Origin: Rhodospirillaceae bacterium
Lineage (GTDB): Bacteria; Pseudomonadota; Alphaproteobacteria; UBA8366; Aestuariispiraceae
DNA length: 64,000 bases
Reading direction: 5' to 3'
Assembly: GCA_002709955.1 (NCBI GenBank)
Contig: PAQY01000016.1
Coordinates: forward strand, 153,501 to 217,500
The translations under genes and the position numbers were made by a program. Shown in pieces: positions 26,904-36,187 of the stretch. Position 1 is the first letter of the stretch. The number at the start of each line of letters is the position of its first letter. The notes beneath the pieces were generated by a model. That model did no database searches, had not been told where the DNA came from, and worked only from the letters and a program-made list of their open reading frames with translations.

Positions 26904-27869
26904 ATGAAAATGCGCGCGACGGGTGATCCTGAACAATTTGGCTTTTTGCTGCTGCCCAGCTTCTCGATGATGGCATTTGCCTCAGCGGTAGAGCCGCTGC
27001 GCGCAGCCAATACGATTGCGGGTCGCAAGCTGTATGAATGGACGATGATTTCAATGGATGGCCAGGCTGTGCCAGCGTCCAACTCAATCGATATCATGCC
27101 CAATACGTCCGTCGCGACAGAGAAGCATTTTGATTATCTGTTTGTTGTGGGCGGAACAGGCGCGGAGAAAATCCGCGATCCCCGCGCCCTGAATTTTGTG
27201 CGCAAGCTGACACGGGTTGGCACCGTGATCGGGGCGGTGTCGACTGCGCCTTATCTGCTGGCCTATGCCGGTCTGCTGGATAACAGGCGCTGCACCATCC
27301 ATTGGGAATATCTGGACAGCTTTCGGGAGGATTTTCCCCATCTGGATATTACCGAAGAACTGTTCGAAATCGATGGTCAGATCATCACCTGTTCTGGGGG
27401 AACCGCGTCGATCGATTTGCTGTTGCATCTGATCAGCCATTCCCATGGGCATGATCTGGCGACCCATGTATCGGAATGGTTCCTGCACAAACAGATCCGC
27501 GAACAGTCGGAACATCAGCGCATGGCATTGCGCTTCCGCGTCGGGGTCAGCCATCCGAAGTTGTTGAGCGCGATCCAGTTCATGGAAGAGAATCTGGAAA
27601 CCCCGCTGGAGCGGGAGGAAATTGCAGAAGTCGTCGGCCTGTCGACCCGCCAGTTGGAGCGGTTGTTCCGCAAATACCTGAATTCGACACCGCGCAAATA
27701 TTATTTTGGATTGCGCATGCAGCGTGCGCGCATCCTGTTGCGCCAGACCAGCATGTCTGTCCTGGATGTGGCTTTGGCCAGCGGTTTCGTCTCTGCCAGC
27801 CATTTTGCGAAATGTTACCGGGAATTCTTCGGTCACTCACCCCGCCGCGACCGGGCACCGGAAGCTTGA
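26904..27869 (+). CDS. GlxA-family transcriptional regulator, copy 2
   Basis: 321 residues. DJ-1/PfpI-like ligand domain (about 12-190, with FGFLLLPSFSMMAFASAVEPLRAAN), then an AraC helix-turn-helix pair (about 215-315; GFVSASHFAKCYREFFGHSPR). The family includes GbdR and CdhR, activators of glycine betaine and carnitine breakdown. It follows the MttB-like gene by 95 bases and precedes a crotonase gene by 12 bases, so it probably controls one or both. Confidence 0.92.
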   Translation: MKMRATGDPEQFGFLLLPSFSMMAFASAVEPLRAANTIAGRKLYEWTMISMDGQAVPASNSIDIMPNTSVATEKHFDYLFVVGGTGAEKIRDPRALNFVRKLTRVGTVIGAVSTAPYLLAYAGLLDNRRCTIHWEYLDSFREDFPHLDITEELFEIDGQIITCSGGTASIDLLLHLISHSHGHDLATHVSEWFLHKQIREQSEHQRMALRFRVGVSHPKLLSAIQFMEENLETPLEREEIAEVVGLSTRQLERLFRKYLNSTPRKYYFGLRMQRARILLRQTSMSVLDVALASGFVSASHFAKCYREFFGHSPRRDRAPEA

Positions 27870-27881
27870 GGGAGGGACAGT

Positions 27882-28685
27882 ATGACAGACCCGTATATCC
27901 TTTACGAAAAATCCGCGGGCATTGTCACGCTGACGCTCAATCGACCCGATCAGTTGAACGCCTTTTCGGAAGGCCCGATGATTGATGCCTTCCTGGCTGT
28001 CCTGGATCAGGTGACAGCGGAAAAGGATGTGCGCTGTGTTATCCTGACCGGGGCAGGGCGTGCCTTTTCCGCCGGGGGCAATGTCAAACATATGCGCGAC
28101 AAGACCGATATGTTTGCGGGCAGCGCGGCGGATATCGAACGCGCCTATGCCCAGGGCATTCATCGGGTGCCGCCAAAGCTGTGGGGGCTGGAAATCCCCG
28201 TGATCGCCGCCGTCAATGGGCCGGCCTATGGCGCGGCGCTGGATCTGGTCTGTATGTGCGACATCCGCCTTGCCAGTGCTACGGCAAAATTCGGTGCGCC
28301 CTTCGTCAAAATCGGCATTGCGCCGGGCGATGGTGCGGCCTGGTTCCTAAGCCGGATTGTCGGCCCCTCCCATGCGGCGGAGTTGATCCTGACGGGCGAT
28401 ACGGTGGATGCCGATACGGCCAAGGCAATGGGCCTCGTCTCCCGCGTGGTTGATCCTGACGCGTTGATGAGGGAGGCGCACGCCTTGGCAGAAAAAATCG
28501 CCGCCAATGCGCCACTCGCCCTGCAATCATCCAAACGCCTGTTGCGCAAGGCCCCGCATCAGACGCTTGAAGACCATCTGTCGCTCTGTGCTTCCTATCA
28601 GGCCCTGCTGCACGGCACGGCAGATCATGCCGAAGCCGTCACCGCCCTGCTGGAAAAACGCAAACCGGTCTTTAAGGCAGAGTAA
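27882..28685 (+). CDS. enoyl-CoA hydratase/isomerase (crotonase) family protein
   Basis: 267 residues with crotonase oxyanion-hole segments GRAFSAGGNVKHM (around 62-74) and NGPAYGAALDLVCMCD (around 109-124). The two catalytic acidic positions of true hydratases are not both evident: the second segment has Ala-Ala-Leu-Asp instead of GGG-E. A hydratase, isomerase or CoA hydrolase role is therefore open. It is 12 bases after the GlxA regulator on the same strand and may be part of the MttB-GlxA unit, for example in carnitine-like degradation. Confidence 0.85.
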   Translation: MTDPYILYEKSAGIVTLTLNRPDQLNAFSEGPMIDAFLAVLDQVTAEKDVRCVILTGAGRAFSAGGNVKHMRDKTDMFAGSAADIERAYAQGIHRVPPKLWGLEIPVIAAVNGPAYGAALDLVCMCDIRLASATAKFGAPFVKIGIAPGDGAAWFLSRIVGPSHAAELILTGDTVDADTAKAMGLVSRVVDPDALMREAHALAEKIAANAPLALQSSKRLLRKAPHQTLEDHLSLCASYQALLHGTADHAEAVTALLEKRKPVFKAE

Positions 28686-28691
28686 TCTTTG

Positions 28692-29504
28692 CTACCGCCC
28701 GCAGGGACCATGTTCCATTTGATAGGTGACGAGCTTCATGACGTAATCCCGTTCGTCCTCTGGCAGTTTCGTTGAGATGGCGGGCTGGATATCCTGACCT
28801 TCAATCCCCATTGCATAGGCGTTGTAGACGGACAAAATGGCTTCAGATAATCGTGGCTCAGGTCCCTCCTTTGCCGTGATGGTTCCAAATTTCCGCCACA
28901 GCGCCGGGTCACATTCGGCCTCAACTGCGGCTTTTTTGGCTGCAATCATATTTTCTGTGTAAGAGAAATAGTTGGTTAATTCAGTGTCGCTGTAGTTGGC
29001 CAAAACGGATTGGTCCGGCACAAAGGCAGTGATCTCGACAAGGGGCTGCAGGTCGTTGAGATAGGTTTGCAGTTCCGCTGCGATCTCCGCCCGTCGTTCA
29101 CAATTGCCGGCAAAGATGACAAATCGTTCTTCAAAGGTTCCGTCCAGATAAGACACTCCCAATTCACGATCGCGATATTCCGAGAAGGAAAATATGCCAT
29201 TGAAAATCATTTCATCCGTATTGTCGCCGTTGATGCCACTTTCTTTCGTTACGCCGGGTGCAAGCGCCAAATTCATCTGAAAAACGCATTGCCGGATCGT
29301 GAATTGGGGATACCAATCAAACTTCATATATGAGTCTACGTTGTGAGCGTACCGCCAGTTTATGTGCAGTTCCGGAATTTCAGCGAAGGGATTTTTATAG
29401 TCTTGGCCATGAACTGGTCTGGGACATAGCATTGCGACCACAGCGAATATTAGTGATGTGCACAAGAGCCAACGATGGGTTTGTGAAGAGGCAATTGCAA
29501 TCAT
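28692..29504 (-). CDS. orphan secreted protein, unknown function
   Basis: About 270 residues from the ATG at 29504 (a GTG at 29525 is possible). The N-terminus has a signal peptide with likely cleavage after PVHG near residue 32. The mature part has about five Cys (for disulphides or cofactors) and many aromatic residues, and its length and mixed alpha/beta composition suit a periplasmic domain. No family is recognised. It is AT-richer than the crotonase it converges with. It does not align by eye with the other orphan secreted protein at 21387. Confidence 0.65.
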   Translation of the reverse strand: MIAIASSQTHRWLLCTSLIFAVVAMLCPRPVHGQDYKNPFAEIPELHINWRYAHNVDSYMKFDWYPQFTIRQCVFQMNLALAPGVTKESGINGDNTDEMIFNGIFSFSEYRDRELGVSYLDGTFEERFVIFAGNCERRAEIAAELQTYLNDLQPLVEITAFVPDQSVLANYSDTELTNYFSYTENMIAAKKAAVEAECDPALWRKFGTITAKEGPEPRLSEAILSVYNAYAMGIEGQDIQPAISTKLPEDERDYVMKLVTYQMEHGPCGR

Positions 29505-30042
29505 GAGACTTTCTTTCAGTTCCACCCTTAAAAGTTGATCTTTACTTCATTTTTAACTTTCTTATCATGAGTGTAATCCTTGTTGAAAAAAAGTCTTTTA
29601 CAGTTGTTCTATAGTTACAGTGTGAGATAGGAACCTATTTTCATGCTTAAAGCATTGTATTCAAATCGAAAACTTACTGGCTTAGGGATAACTCTATGTA
29701 TCCTCTTCTCCGGTTTATGTCTCATGTTGGGGGCGGACCCGAAAGGGTTGAACTTGTAATTTCCCTTGATCGAACAGTTCTTTGATTACCTCTTCTGGCG
29801 CTTTCGTTCAGGTTTCCGAGCGCGTCGGGGCGAAAAGAGAATTATGAAAACATAAATATTAACTATTTTTTATTGTAGAATAAAACTAACAACACAAATT
29901 CTTGAGGAAAAGGCCTGGACCTCTTGCAATTCGGGCTGTGTGACCTGTATATGAGGGCAATTGAAAGCTGAGTGACGTCGTGGATGGGGATTGATATCCT
30001 GATGGAATGTCCTGGGCGGAGCGCTGGAACGGAGTGGGTAGA
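29505..30042. other. 538-base AT-rich gap with one small ORF
   Basis: Between the divergent orphan secreted gene and fpr. It contains the short hydrophobic ORF at 29643-29759, runs of A/T (29851-29880) and no recognised RNA. The remainder shows no repeat or terminator I can support. Confidence 0.4.
29643..29759 (+). CDS. possible 38-residue small membrane peptide
   Basis: ATG at 29643 to TAA at 29757: basic N-terminus (SNRK), then a 17-residue hydrophobic span, then a short polar tail. An AGGA lies about 12 bases upstream, so translation is possible but not compelling. Directly after the stop, the same frame stays open for another 31 codons rich in Phe and Arg (to TAA at 29853-29855), so this may be a small gene broken by a stop codon. 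Not in any family I know. Confidence 0.3.
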   Translation: MLKALYSNRKLTGLGITLCILFSGLCLMLGADPKGLNL

Positions 30043-30837
30043 ATGGAAATGAAGCCGCAGACAATTCCTGGATCGGTCAATCTGGTCACCGTGGTGGATG
30101 TGCATCACTGGACCGATACGCTGTTTTCCTTTCGGGTGACGCGGCCAGACAGCTTTCGCTTTCGCTCCGGTGAATTTGTGATGATCGGCCTGATGGTCAA
30201 TGGCAAGCCGCTGTTGCGCGCCTATTCGGTGGCCAGCCCGGCCTGGGACCATGAATTGGACTTCTATTCGATCAAAGTTCAGGACGGCCCGCTGACCAGC
30301 CGCTTGCAGAAAATCCAGGTTGGCGATGAGATCCTGTTGGGCAAGAAGCCGACGGGCACGCTGGTGCTGGACGCGCTGTTGCCGGGCAAGACGCTGTATC
30401 TGCTGTCGACCGGGACCGGCATTGCCCCCTTTGCCAGTGTGATCCGAGACCCCGACACCTATGAGCGGTTTGAGCGTGTGATCCTGACCCATACCTGCCG
30501 AACCGTGGCCGAACTGGCCTATGGCGAAAAATTGGTGGCCGATACGATCAACGATCCGCTGGTCGGGGAAATGGTTGATGGGCGCCTGATCCATTACACC
30601 AGCACAACCCGAGAAGATCACCCCCATACTGGTCGCATCACCGACCTGATTGAAAGCGGTAAATTGTTCACCGATCTGGGCCTGCCTGTTTTCAATCCTG
30701 ACAATGACCGGGTGATGATCTGTGGCTCCATGGCGATGTTGAACGACACCAAGGCCGTGGTTGAAGCCGCCGGGCTGGAAGAAGGCTCCAACGCCAAGCC
30801 GGGCCAGTTCGTGATCGAAAAGGCATTTGCCGGATAA
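30043..30837 (+). CDS. fpr: ferredoxin-NADP(+) reductase
   Basis: 264 residues from the ATG at 30043 (GGAG eight bases upstream; a further ATG at 30007 is less likely). FAD-binding motif RAYSVASPAWD, NADP-binding GTGIAPFASVIRD and CGSMAML, and the C-terminal FVIEKAFAG typical of the bacterial FPR subclass with an aromatic near the end. It shuttles electrons between NADPH and ferredoxin or flavodoxin. It may re-oxidise ferredoxin reduced by IorAB, but the two loci are 19 kb apart. It is co-directional with fhs after a 193-base gap. Confidence 0.93.
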   Translation: MEMKPQTIPGSVNLVTVVDVHHWTDTLFSFRVTRPDSFRFRSGEFVMIGLMVNGKPLLRAYSVASPAWDHELDFYSIKVQDGPLTSRLQKIQVGDEILLGKKPTGTLVLDALLPGKTLYLLSTGTGIAPFASVIRDPDTYERFERVILTHTCRTVAELAYGEKLVADTINDPLVGEMVDGRLIHYTSTTREDHPHTGRITDLIESGKLFTDLGLPVFNPDNDRVMICGSMAMLNDTKAVVEAAGLEEGSNAKPGQFVIEKAFAG

Positions 30838-31030
30838 ATTAGTCTCGATGCGACCTTTGCGTCATCGGATGTCGTCTTAACCGCAAAATAAGTCGCGGGG
30901 GCGCGCTCGCTGATGTCTCAATCCCCGTAGCACTATGTCTGTCCGTAACAGGGGGCCGATGGGCGATCCTGGAATGCGAGACACCGCAATTCGCGCGACG
31001 TCACGCGCAACAGAACATTGAAAGGTGGGA
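30838..31030 (+). other. possible structured leader of fhs
   Basis: 193 bases between fpr and fhs. TGTCTC (30914-30919) can pair with GAGACA (30978-30983), and inside it CCCC (30923-30926) with GGGG (30951-30954). A further bulged hairpin pairs CGATGCG (30846-30852) with CGTCATCG (30860-30867). No known riboswitch consensus is recognised, and pairing of this length can arise by chance in GC-rich DNA. Confidence 0.2.
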
Positions 31031-32704
31031 ATGAGCATGTCCGATATCGAAATCGCCCGGAAAGCCAAAATGAAGCCGATCACAGAGATCGGCGCAAAAC
31101 TGGGCATTCCTGCCGACCAACTGATGCAGTATGGACCAAACAAGGCCAAGATGAGCTTTGACTATCTGGACTCCCTGAAGGGAAAGCCCGATGGCAAGCT
31201 GATCCTGGTGACGGCAATCTCTCCCACGCCCGCTGGGGAAGGTAAGACGACGACCACGGTTGGTCTGGGCGATGGCCTGAACCGCATTGGCAAGAAGGCG
31301 ATGATCTGCCTGCGTGAACCCTCATTGGGTCCATGCTTTGGGGTTAAGGGCGGTGCTGCTGGCGGTGGCTATGCCCAGGTCGTGCCGATGGAAGACATCA
31401 ACCTGCATTTCACCGGTGACTTCCACGCCATCACTTCGGCCCACAATCTGCTGTCGGCCTTGATCGACAATCACATCTATTGGGGCAACTCCCTGGGCTT
31501 TGACGAGCGCCGCGTGGCCTGGCGTCGCGTGCTGGATATGAACGACCGCGCCCTGCGGGATATCGTCGTCTCCCTGGGCGGTGTCGCCAATGGCTTCCCG
31601 CGTCAGACCGGTTTTGACATCACGGTCGCGTCCGAAGTTATGGCGATTTTCTGTCTGGCGGATGGCCTGAAAGATCTGGAAGACCGCTTGGGCCGCATCG
31701 TGGTGGGCTATACCCGCGACCGCACGCCGATCCTGGCCCGTGATCTGAAGGCCGAAGGCCCGATGACGGTGCTGTTGAAAGACGCGCTGATGCCAAACCT
31801 GGTACAGACGCTGGAAAACAACGCGGCCTTTATCCATGGCGGCCCATTCGCCAATATCGCCCATGGCTGTAACTCCGTCTCTGCCACCAAGTCGGCCCTG
31901 AAAGTCGCCGATTATGTGGTAACCGAAGCCGGGTTTGGCGCCGATCTGGGTGCCGAGAAGTTCTTCGACATCAAATGCCGTAAGGCCGGTCTGAAGCCCG
32001 AAGCTGTTGTCATTGTTTGCACCATCCGCGCGATGAAAATGCATGGTGGCGTGGCGAAAGATGGGTTGGGCGACGAGAATGTCGCGGCTGTAAACAAGGG
32101 CCTGGTCAATCTGGGTCGCCATATCAGCAACATCAAAAAGTTTGGTGTGCCTGCCGTGGTCGCGATCAATAAATTCATCAAAGACACCCCGGCGGAAATC
32201 GCCGCGGTTCAGGAATTCGCCAAAGCCAACGGCGTCGCAGCCATCTTGTGCGAACATTGGGGCAAGGGCTCCGAAGGGACCGAAGACCTGGCCAAACATG
32301 TGGTTGGCCTGATCGACGCCGGAACCGCTAATTTCGCGCCGCTGTATCCAGATGAAATGCCCCTGTTCGACAAGATCAACACGATCTGTAAGGAAATCTA
32401 CGGTGCCGCAGAAGCAACCGCCGATAAGAAAGTCCTGGATCAGTTGAAACAGTGGGAAGAAGATGGCTATGGCAACCTGCCGGTCTGCATGGCCAAGACT
32501 CAGTACAGCTTCTCCACCGATGCGACCCTGCGCGGTGCGCCGTCCGGTCATATCGTACCGGTTCGGGAAGTGCGCCTGTCAGCCGGTGCTGGCTTCATTG
32601 TTGCCATCTGTGGCGAAGTGATGACGATGCCGGGCCTGCCACGCAAGCCGTCTTCTGAAGTCATTAAATTGAATGCTGAAGGCCAGATCGAAGGTCTGTT
32701 CTAA
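31031..32704 (+). CDS. fhs: formate--tetrahydrofolate ligase
   Basis: 557 residues from the ATG at 31031 (AAAGG five bases upstream; ATG 31037 is equally possible; a GTG at 31025 is unlikely). The ATP loop [11 protein letters not shown] and the [22 protein letters not shown] signature are intact, and the length matches family norms. It makes 10-formyl-THF from formate, THF and ATP. In a bacterium with methyl-group catabolism (MttB-like, TMADH-like genes nearby) it would link C1 units to biosynthesis, though that link is inference. Confidence 0.97.
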   Translation: MSMSDIEIARKAKMKPITEIGAKLGIPADQLMQYGPNKAKMSFDYLDSLKGKPDGKLILVTAISPTPAGEGKTTTTVGLGDGLNRIGKKAMICLREPSLGPCFGVKGGAAGGGYAQVVPMEDINLHFTGDFHAITSAHNLLSALIDNHIYWGNSLGFDERRVAWRRVLDMNDRALRDIVVSLGGVANGFPRQTGFDITVASEVMAIFCLADGLKDLEDRLGRIVVGYTRDRTPILARDLKAEGPMTVLLKDALMPNLVQTLENNAAFIHGGPFANIAHGCNSVSATKSALKVADYVVTEAGFGADLGAEKFFDIKCRKAGLKPEAVVIVCTIRAMKMHGGVAKDGLGDENVAAVNKGLVNLGRHISNIKKFGVPAVVAINKFIKDTPAEIAAVQEFAKANGVAAILCEHWGKGSEGTEDLAKHVVGLIDAGTANFAPLYPDEMPLFDKINTICKEIYGAAEATADKKVLDQLKQWEEDGYGNLPVCMAKTQYSFSTDATLRGAPSGHIVPVREVRLSAGAGFIVAICGEVMTMPGLPRKPSSEVIKLNAEGQIEGLF

Positions 32705-32713
32705 GACCTGCGC

Positions 32714-34234
32714 CTAAAGGCTGTTGAGTATTGCGGCGACCTGATCTTCTTGTGGATCGGTCGCCGCAATCTTTTTCCAGGTCATTTCGCCCCAACCATT
32801 TTGGAATTGTTGGGCCACAACGCGGCTGGTCGCGTCGGACGCATCGCCTGTGCGCCCCGCCACGCGCGCAGCGGCGGTAGCCTGGTCCAGATCCAGCCAG
32901 ATACCGATAAAGGGTACACCAGCCTTTCGGGCAATGGCTTCAATCCGCAGGCGGCTGTCTGGATGGGTGAAGGTGGCATCTGCGATTGCACTATGGCCCT
33001 GGGTTAGGGCAAGTGCGCAAAGCCGTTCCATTTCCTCATAGGTCGCGACGCTGGCAGGTTCACGATACGCTTCGGGGGGCAATCGTTCTGTTTCATCCTT
33101 CAGACCATACAAGCGTTTGCGGATCGCATCGCTGCGCGCGATCAGGGCACCGGGGGCCGCCCCAATATGGGGGCTGAGCAACCGCGCGATGGTGGATTTT
33201 CCGCTGCCAGATGGTCCGCCAACCGCGATCAGAACGGGCGGCTTGGTGGATAAATAGCCCAATGCCTGGTTCAGGTAATCACGGGCCGTGGCGCGACGTT
33301 GTTCGGCCTTCTCATCGGGGTCAAAGGCTGCGGCGGCATAGCCAACCTTGGCCCGAACCTGCGCGCGCATGGACAGGAACAGCGGCAACAGGCTCAGCCC
33401 AGCAATATCTGCGGGCCGCCGCTCCAGATATCGGTTGAACACGATGGCTGCCCCGTCCCGACGATTATGGGCTCCCAGATCCATTAACAGGAAGGCCAGA
33501 TCATACAGGACATCTATATGGGCATAGGCGTCGTTGAACTCGATACAGTCGAACAAGGCAGGCGCACCCTGCCAGCGACAGATATTGGCCAGATGCAGAT
33601 CACCATGGCAATGGCGCACCGATCCTTCCGCCGCCCGTTGATCCAGCAGAGGGGAGACCCGCTTTATCATGTCTGTAGCCGCCGATTCTAGCTGGTGGAC
33701 AGTGTCTTGATCACAGGTCGGTTCTTGCGCCAACATGGTCAGATTGCCAGACAGTGTCTTGCCCAGCGGGGTTGAGCCGCCAGCCCCTTTCAGGGCGGGT
33801 TCGGCATCGTGAAACTCTGCAATCGTTTCCGCCACCAGGCGCAATTCGTGATCGCTGGGGGGGACGTCGGCAAAGGTGTTCTCAAACCGGGCCATTTCTA
33901 TGACTGTGTCCAGGCTGCCTGCCGGATCGGCATCCAGATCAGACAGGGCCAATCCATCCGGACCGTCGATAATGGCGCGGGTGCCGTGATACAGGTCTGG
34001 GGCCGTGCGTCGGTTCAACCGAATTTCATTGCGACAGGCCGCCCGTCGCTTTTCCATTGTGGAAAAATCCATGAAGAAATAGGCGACATCGCGCTTCAGC
34101 TTATAGGCGCGGTCGGACAATAGGAACACGATGGCCCCATGGGTTTCTATCCGTTGCGGGGTATCACCGCCATGGGTCGCCGGATCGGACAGGAAGGCAA
34201 TGATGCGGTCCTGTGGTTTTTCCGATCCTGTCAT
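32714..34234 (-). CDS. fused aminoglycoside phosphotransferase-like / P-loop kinase protein
   Basis: 506 residues. Residues about 1-330 form an APH/choline kinase-like domain with the Brenner motif HCHGDLHLANIC (about 207-218) and DCIEFNDAYAHIDVLYDL. Residues about 335-506 form an AAA_33/zeta-toxin-like kinase with a Walker A GGPSGSGKST. This fusion recurs in proteobacteria, but no substrate is established. It ends nine bases from convergent fhs and starts three bases after cobT on the same strand, so it may be cotranscribed with cobT. Both putative kinase sites look intact. Confidence 0.82.
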   Translation of the reverse strand: MTGSEKPQDRIIAFLSDPATHGGDTPQRIETHGAIVFLLSDRAYKLKRDVAYFFMDFSTMEKRRAACRNEIRLNRRTAPDLYHGTRAIIDGPDGLALSDLDADPAGSLDTVIEMARFENTFADVPPSDHELRLVAETIAEFHDAEPALKGAGGSTPLGKTLSGNLTMLAQEPTCDQDTVHQLESAATDMIKRVSPLLDQRAAEGSVRHCHGDLHLANICRWQGAPALFDCIEFNDAYAHIDVLYDLAFLLMDLGAHNRRDGAAIVFNRYLERRPADIAGLSLLPLFLSMRAQVRAKVGYAAAAFDPDEKAEQRRATARDYLNQALGYLSTKPPVLIAVGGPSGSGKSTIARLLSPHIGAAPGALIARSDAIRKRLYGLKDETERLPPEAYREPASVATYEEMERLCALALTQGHSAIADATFTHPDSRLRIEAIARKAGVPFIGIWLDLDQATAAARVAGRTGDASDATSRVVAQQFQNGWGEMTWKKIAATDPQEDQVAAILNSL

Positions 34235-34237
34235 TCC

Positions 34238-35293
34238 TTAATCCCCTTTATTGCTGACACCGGCCTCTTCAAAGCTGGCCATGCCGCTGTGGCAGGCAAC
34301 GGCGGATTTCACGATGGCCAGCGCAAGGGCCGCCCCGGATCCTTCACCCAGTCGCATGCCGAAATCCAGCACGGGACGCTTTCCCAAAACCTTGCAAAGC
34401 TTTGCATGGGCGGGTTCAGCCGATAGATGCCCGACGATACAATGATCCAGGGCGTGATGATCCATTTGGAATAAGACGGCGGCGGCAACGGTGCAGGCAT
34501 AGCCATCCAGGATGACTGGGACACGGCCAATGCGGGCGGCAATGATCGCACCGGTAATAGCGGCCAGTTCAAATCCCCCCATGCGGCGTATCGCATCAAA
34601 CGGGTCTGTGGTCTGGGGCAAGTGCAGGGTGACGGCCTGATCCACGGCGGCGATTTTGCGCGCCATGGCATCGCCGGTGACGCCGGTTCCGGGCCCGGTC
34701 CAGTCGGTCGCAGTGCCGCCAAACAGGGCATGGGCGACGGCGGCGGCTGCGGTCGAATTGCCAATACCCATTTCCCCCAGACACAGGCAGTCAATGCCTT
34801 CATCCACCGCCATCATGCCATAGGCCATGGCCGTGGCGCATTCTTCCTCTGTCATCGCGGGGCCCTGGGTGAAATCCTGGGTGGGGTTTTCCAGGGCCAT
34901 TTCATAGACACGCAATTCCGCATCATGGACGGCGCATAACTGATTAACCGCCGCGCCGCCCTGTTGAAAATTTGCCACCATTTGGGCTGTGACATCAGCC
35001 GGATAGGCAGACACGCCTTTTGCGGTGACCCCATGATTGCCTGCAAAAACGGCGACACGGGGGCGGTCGATCCGGGGGGGCGTGCGGGCCTGCCAGACGG
35101 CGACCCATTCCGCCAGTGTCTCCAGATGACCCAAAGATCCAGGGGGCTTGGTAAGCGTAGCCTCTCTGGCCCGGGCGGCGTCCCTGGCGGGGAAATCCGG
35201 ACCGGGAAATGCAGCGATCAGCGACCTGATTTCATTAAGATCCGCCCTTGGTTCTGTCTGGGGTTCCGCCTGTTGCTGTGGATCATCGGTCAT
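34238..35293 (-). CDS. cobT: nicotinate-nucleotide--dimethylbenzimidazole phosphoribosyltransferase
   Basis: 351 residues from the ATG at 35293 (GGAG six bases upstream). Homology regions: EWVAVWQARTPPRIDRP, FAGNHGV, GEMGIGNSTAAAAVAHALFGG, and the catalytic Glu segment MRLGEGSGAALAL near the C-terminus. It makes alpha-ribazole phosphate for the lower ligand of cobalamin. It is divergent from cobS with only 68 bases between starts, too short for a cobalamin riboswitch on either side. Confidence 0.96.
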   Translation of the reverse strand: MTDDPQQQAEPQTEPRADLNEIRSLIAAFPGPDFPARDAARAREATLTKPPGSLGHLETLAEWVAVWQARTPPRIDRPRVAVFAGNHGVTAKGVSAYPADVTAQMVANFQQGGAAVNQLCAVHDAELRVYEMALENPTQDFTQGPAMTEEECATAMAYGMMAVDEGIDCLCLGEMGIGNSTAAAAVAHALFGGTATDWTGPGTGVTGDAMARKIAAVDQAVTLHLPQTTDPFDAIRRMGGFELAAITGAIIAARIGRVPVILDGYACTVAAAVLFQMDHHALDHCIVGHLSAEPAHAKLCKVLGKRPVLDFGMRLGEGSGAALALAIVKSAVACHSGMASFEEAGVSNKGD

Positions 35294-35361
35294 AGAAATC
35301 TCCTTGGCTGGCATCAGTCCGCGCTTGCGCGTATTCGCCCTTGGCATTAAGCCTTCGCACC

Positions 35362-36174
35362 ATGACCGGCAAGACGGAAAATGGAAAGCCTGAGGGGCTG
35401 GGGGATCAGGTGCGGTTGCGCCTGGACCAACTATGCGTCGCGATTGGATTTATGACGCGCCTGCCGGTTCCCTATCGGACAGCCCCAGTGGCGCGGACTG
35501 TCTGGGCCTTTCCCTTTGCGGGCGCATTGGTTGGTTTCCTGTCCGGGGCGGTGCTGTGGGGGATGGTGACGATTGGCTTGTCACCTGTTGTCGCGGCCTT
35601 CGCCGCCCTGGCAGCCAGCGCCCTTGTGACCGGGGCGTTGCATGAAGATGGCCTGGCTGATTGCGCCGATGGGTTCTGGGGTGGGCATACACCGGAACGC
35701 CGCCTGGAAATCATGCGCGACAGCCGCAGTGGCGTCTATGGCGTGCTGGCCCTTATTCTGGCAACAGGCATGAAGGCAATGTTGATCGTGGATCTGGTTG
35801 TTGATCTGGGGCCTGCCGCAGTCTGGCCAATGCTGATCGCGGTTCATGCTATGGCGCGATCGGCGCTGCCACTGGCGATGATGCAATTTCCCATGGCGAC
35901 GAAGACCGGGCTGGCGGCACAGGTTGGCGCACCGAATGGGTCAACAGTCGTCGCGGGCTTAATTTTGGCAACGTTTCTGGCATGTTTTGTACTGATCTTT
36001 ATCCCGCTATGGATCCTGCCGGTTCTGATGGCGATATTATGCGGTGTCGCGATGTTGATGGGGGGATTGGCACGGTCAAAACTGGGGGGCGTGACGGGGG
36101 ACAGTTTGGGTGCGACAGAACAGATCAGCGAGATTACATGCCTTATCATACTGGCAATTCTATTAGGGACCTGA
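35362..36174 (+). CDS. cobS: adenosylcobinamide-GDP ribazoletransferase
   Basis: 270 residues from the ATG at 35362 (a TTG at 35341 lies upstream). It is a multi-spanning membrane protein with the catalytic acidic motif HEDGLADCADGFWGG and MRDSRSGVYG. It joins alpha-ribazole to adenosylcobinamide-GDP in the inner membrane. First in the plus-strand operon cobS-cobC-cobP-CobW, with gaps of 13, -4 and 9 bases. Confidence 0.96.
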   Translation: MTGKTENGKPEGLGDQVRLRLDQLCVAIGFMTRLPVPYRTAPVARTVWAFPFAGALVGFLSGAVLWGMVTIGLSPVVAAFAALAASALVTGALHEDGLADCADGFWGGHTPERRLEIMRDSRSGVYGVLALILATGMKAMLIVDLVVDLGPAAVWPMLIAVHAMARSALPLAMMQFPMATKTGLAAQVGAPNGSTVVAGLILATFLACFVLIFIPLWILPVLMAILCGVAMLMGGLARSKLGGVTGDSLGATEQISEITCLIILAILLGT

Positions 36175-36187
36175 GGGGCATTAGGGT

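Noticed and set aside
31322..32551. 409-residue minus-strand open frame over fhs
   Set aside because: Antisense shadow of a conserved enzyme; no motif.
35294..35361. Cobalamin riboswitch between cobT and cobS
   Set aside because: Only 68 bases separate the start codons; a B12 riboswitch needs about 200.
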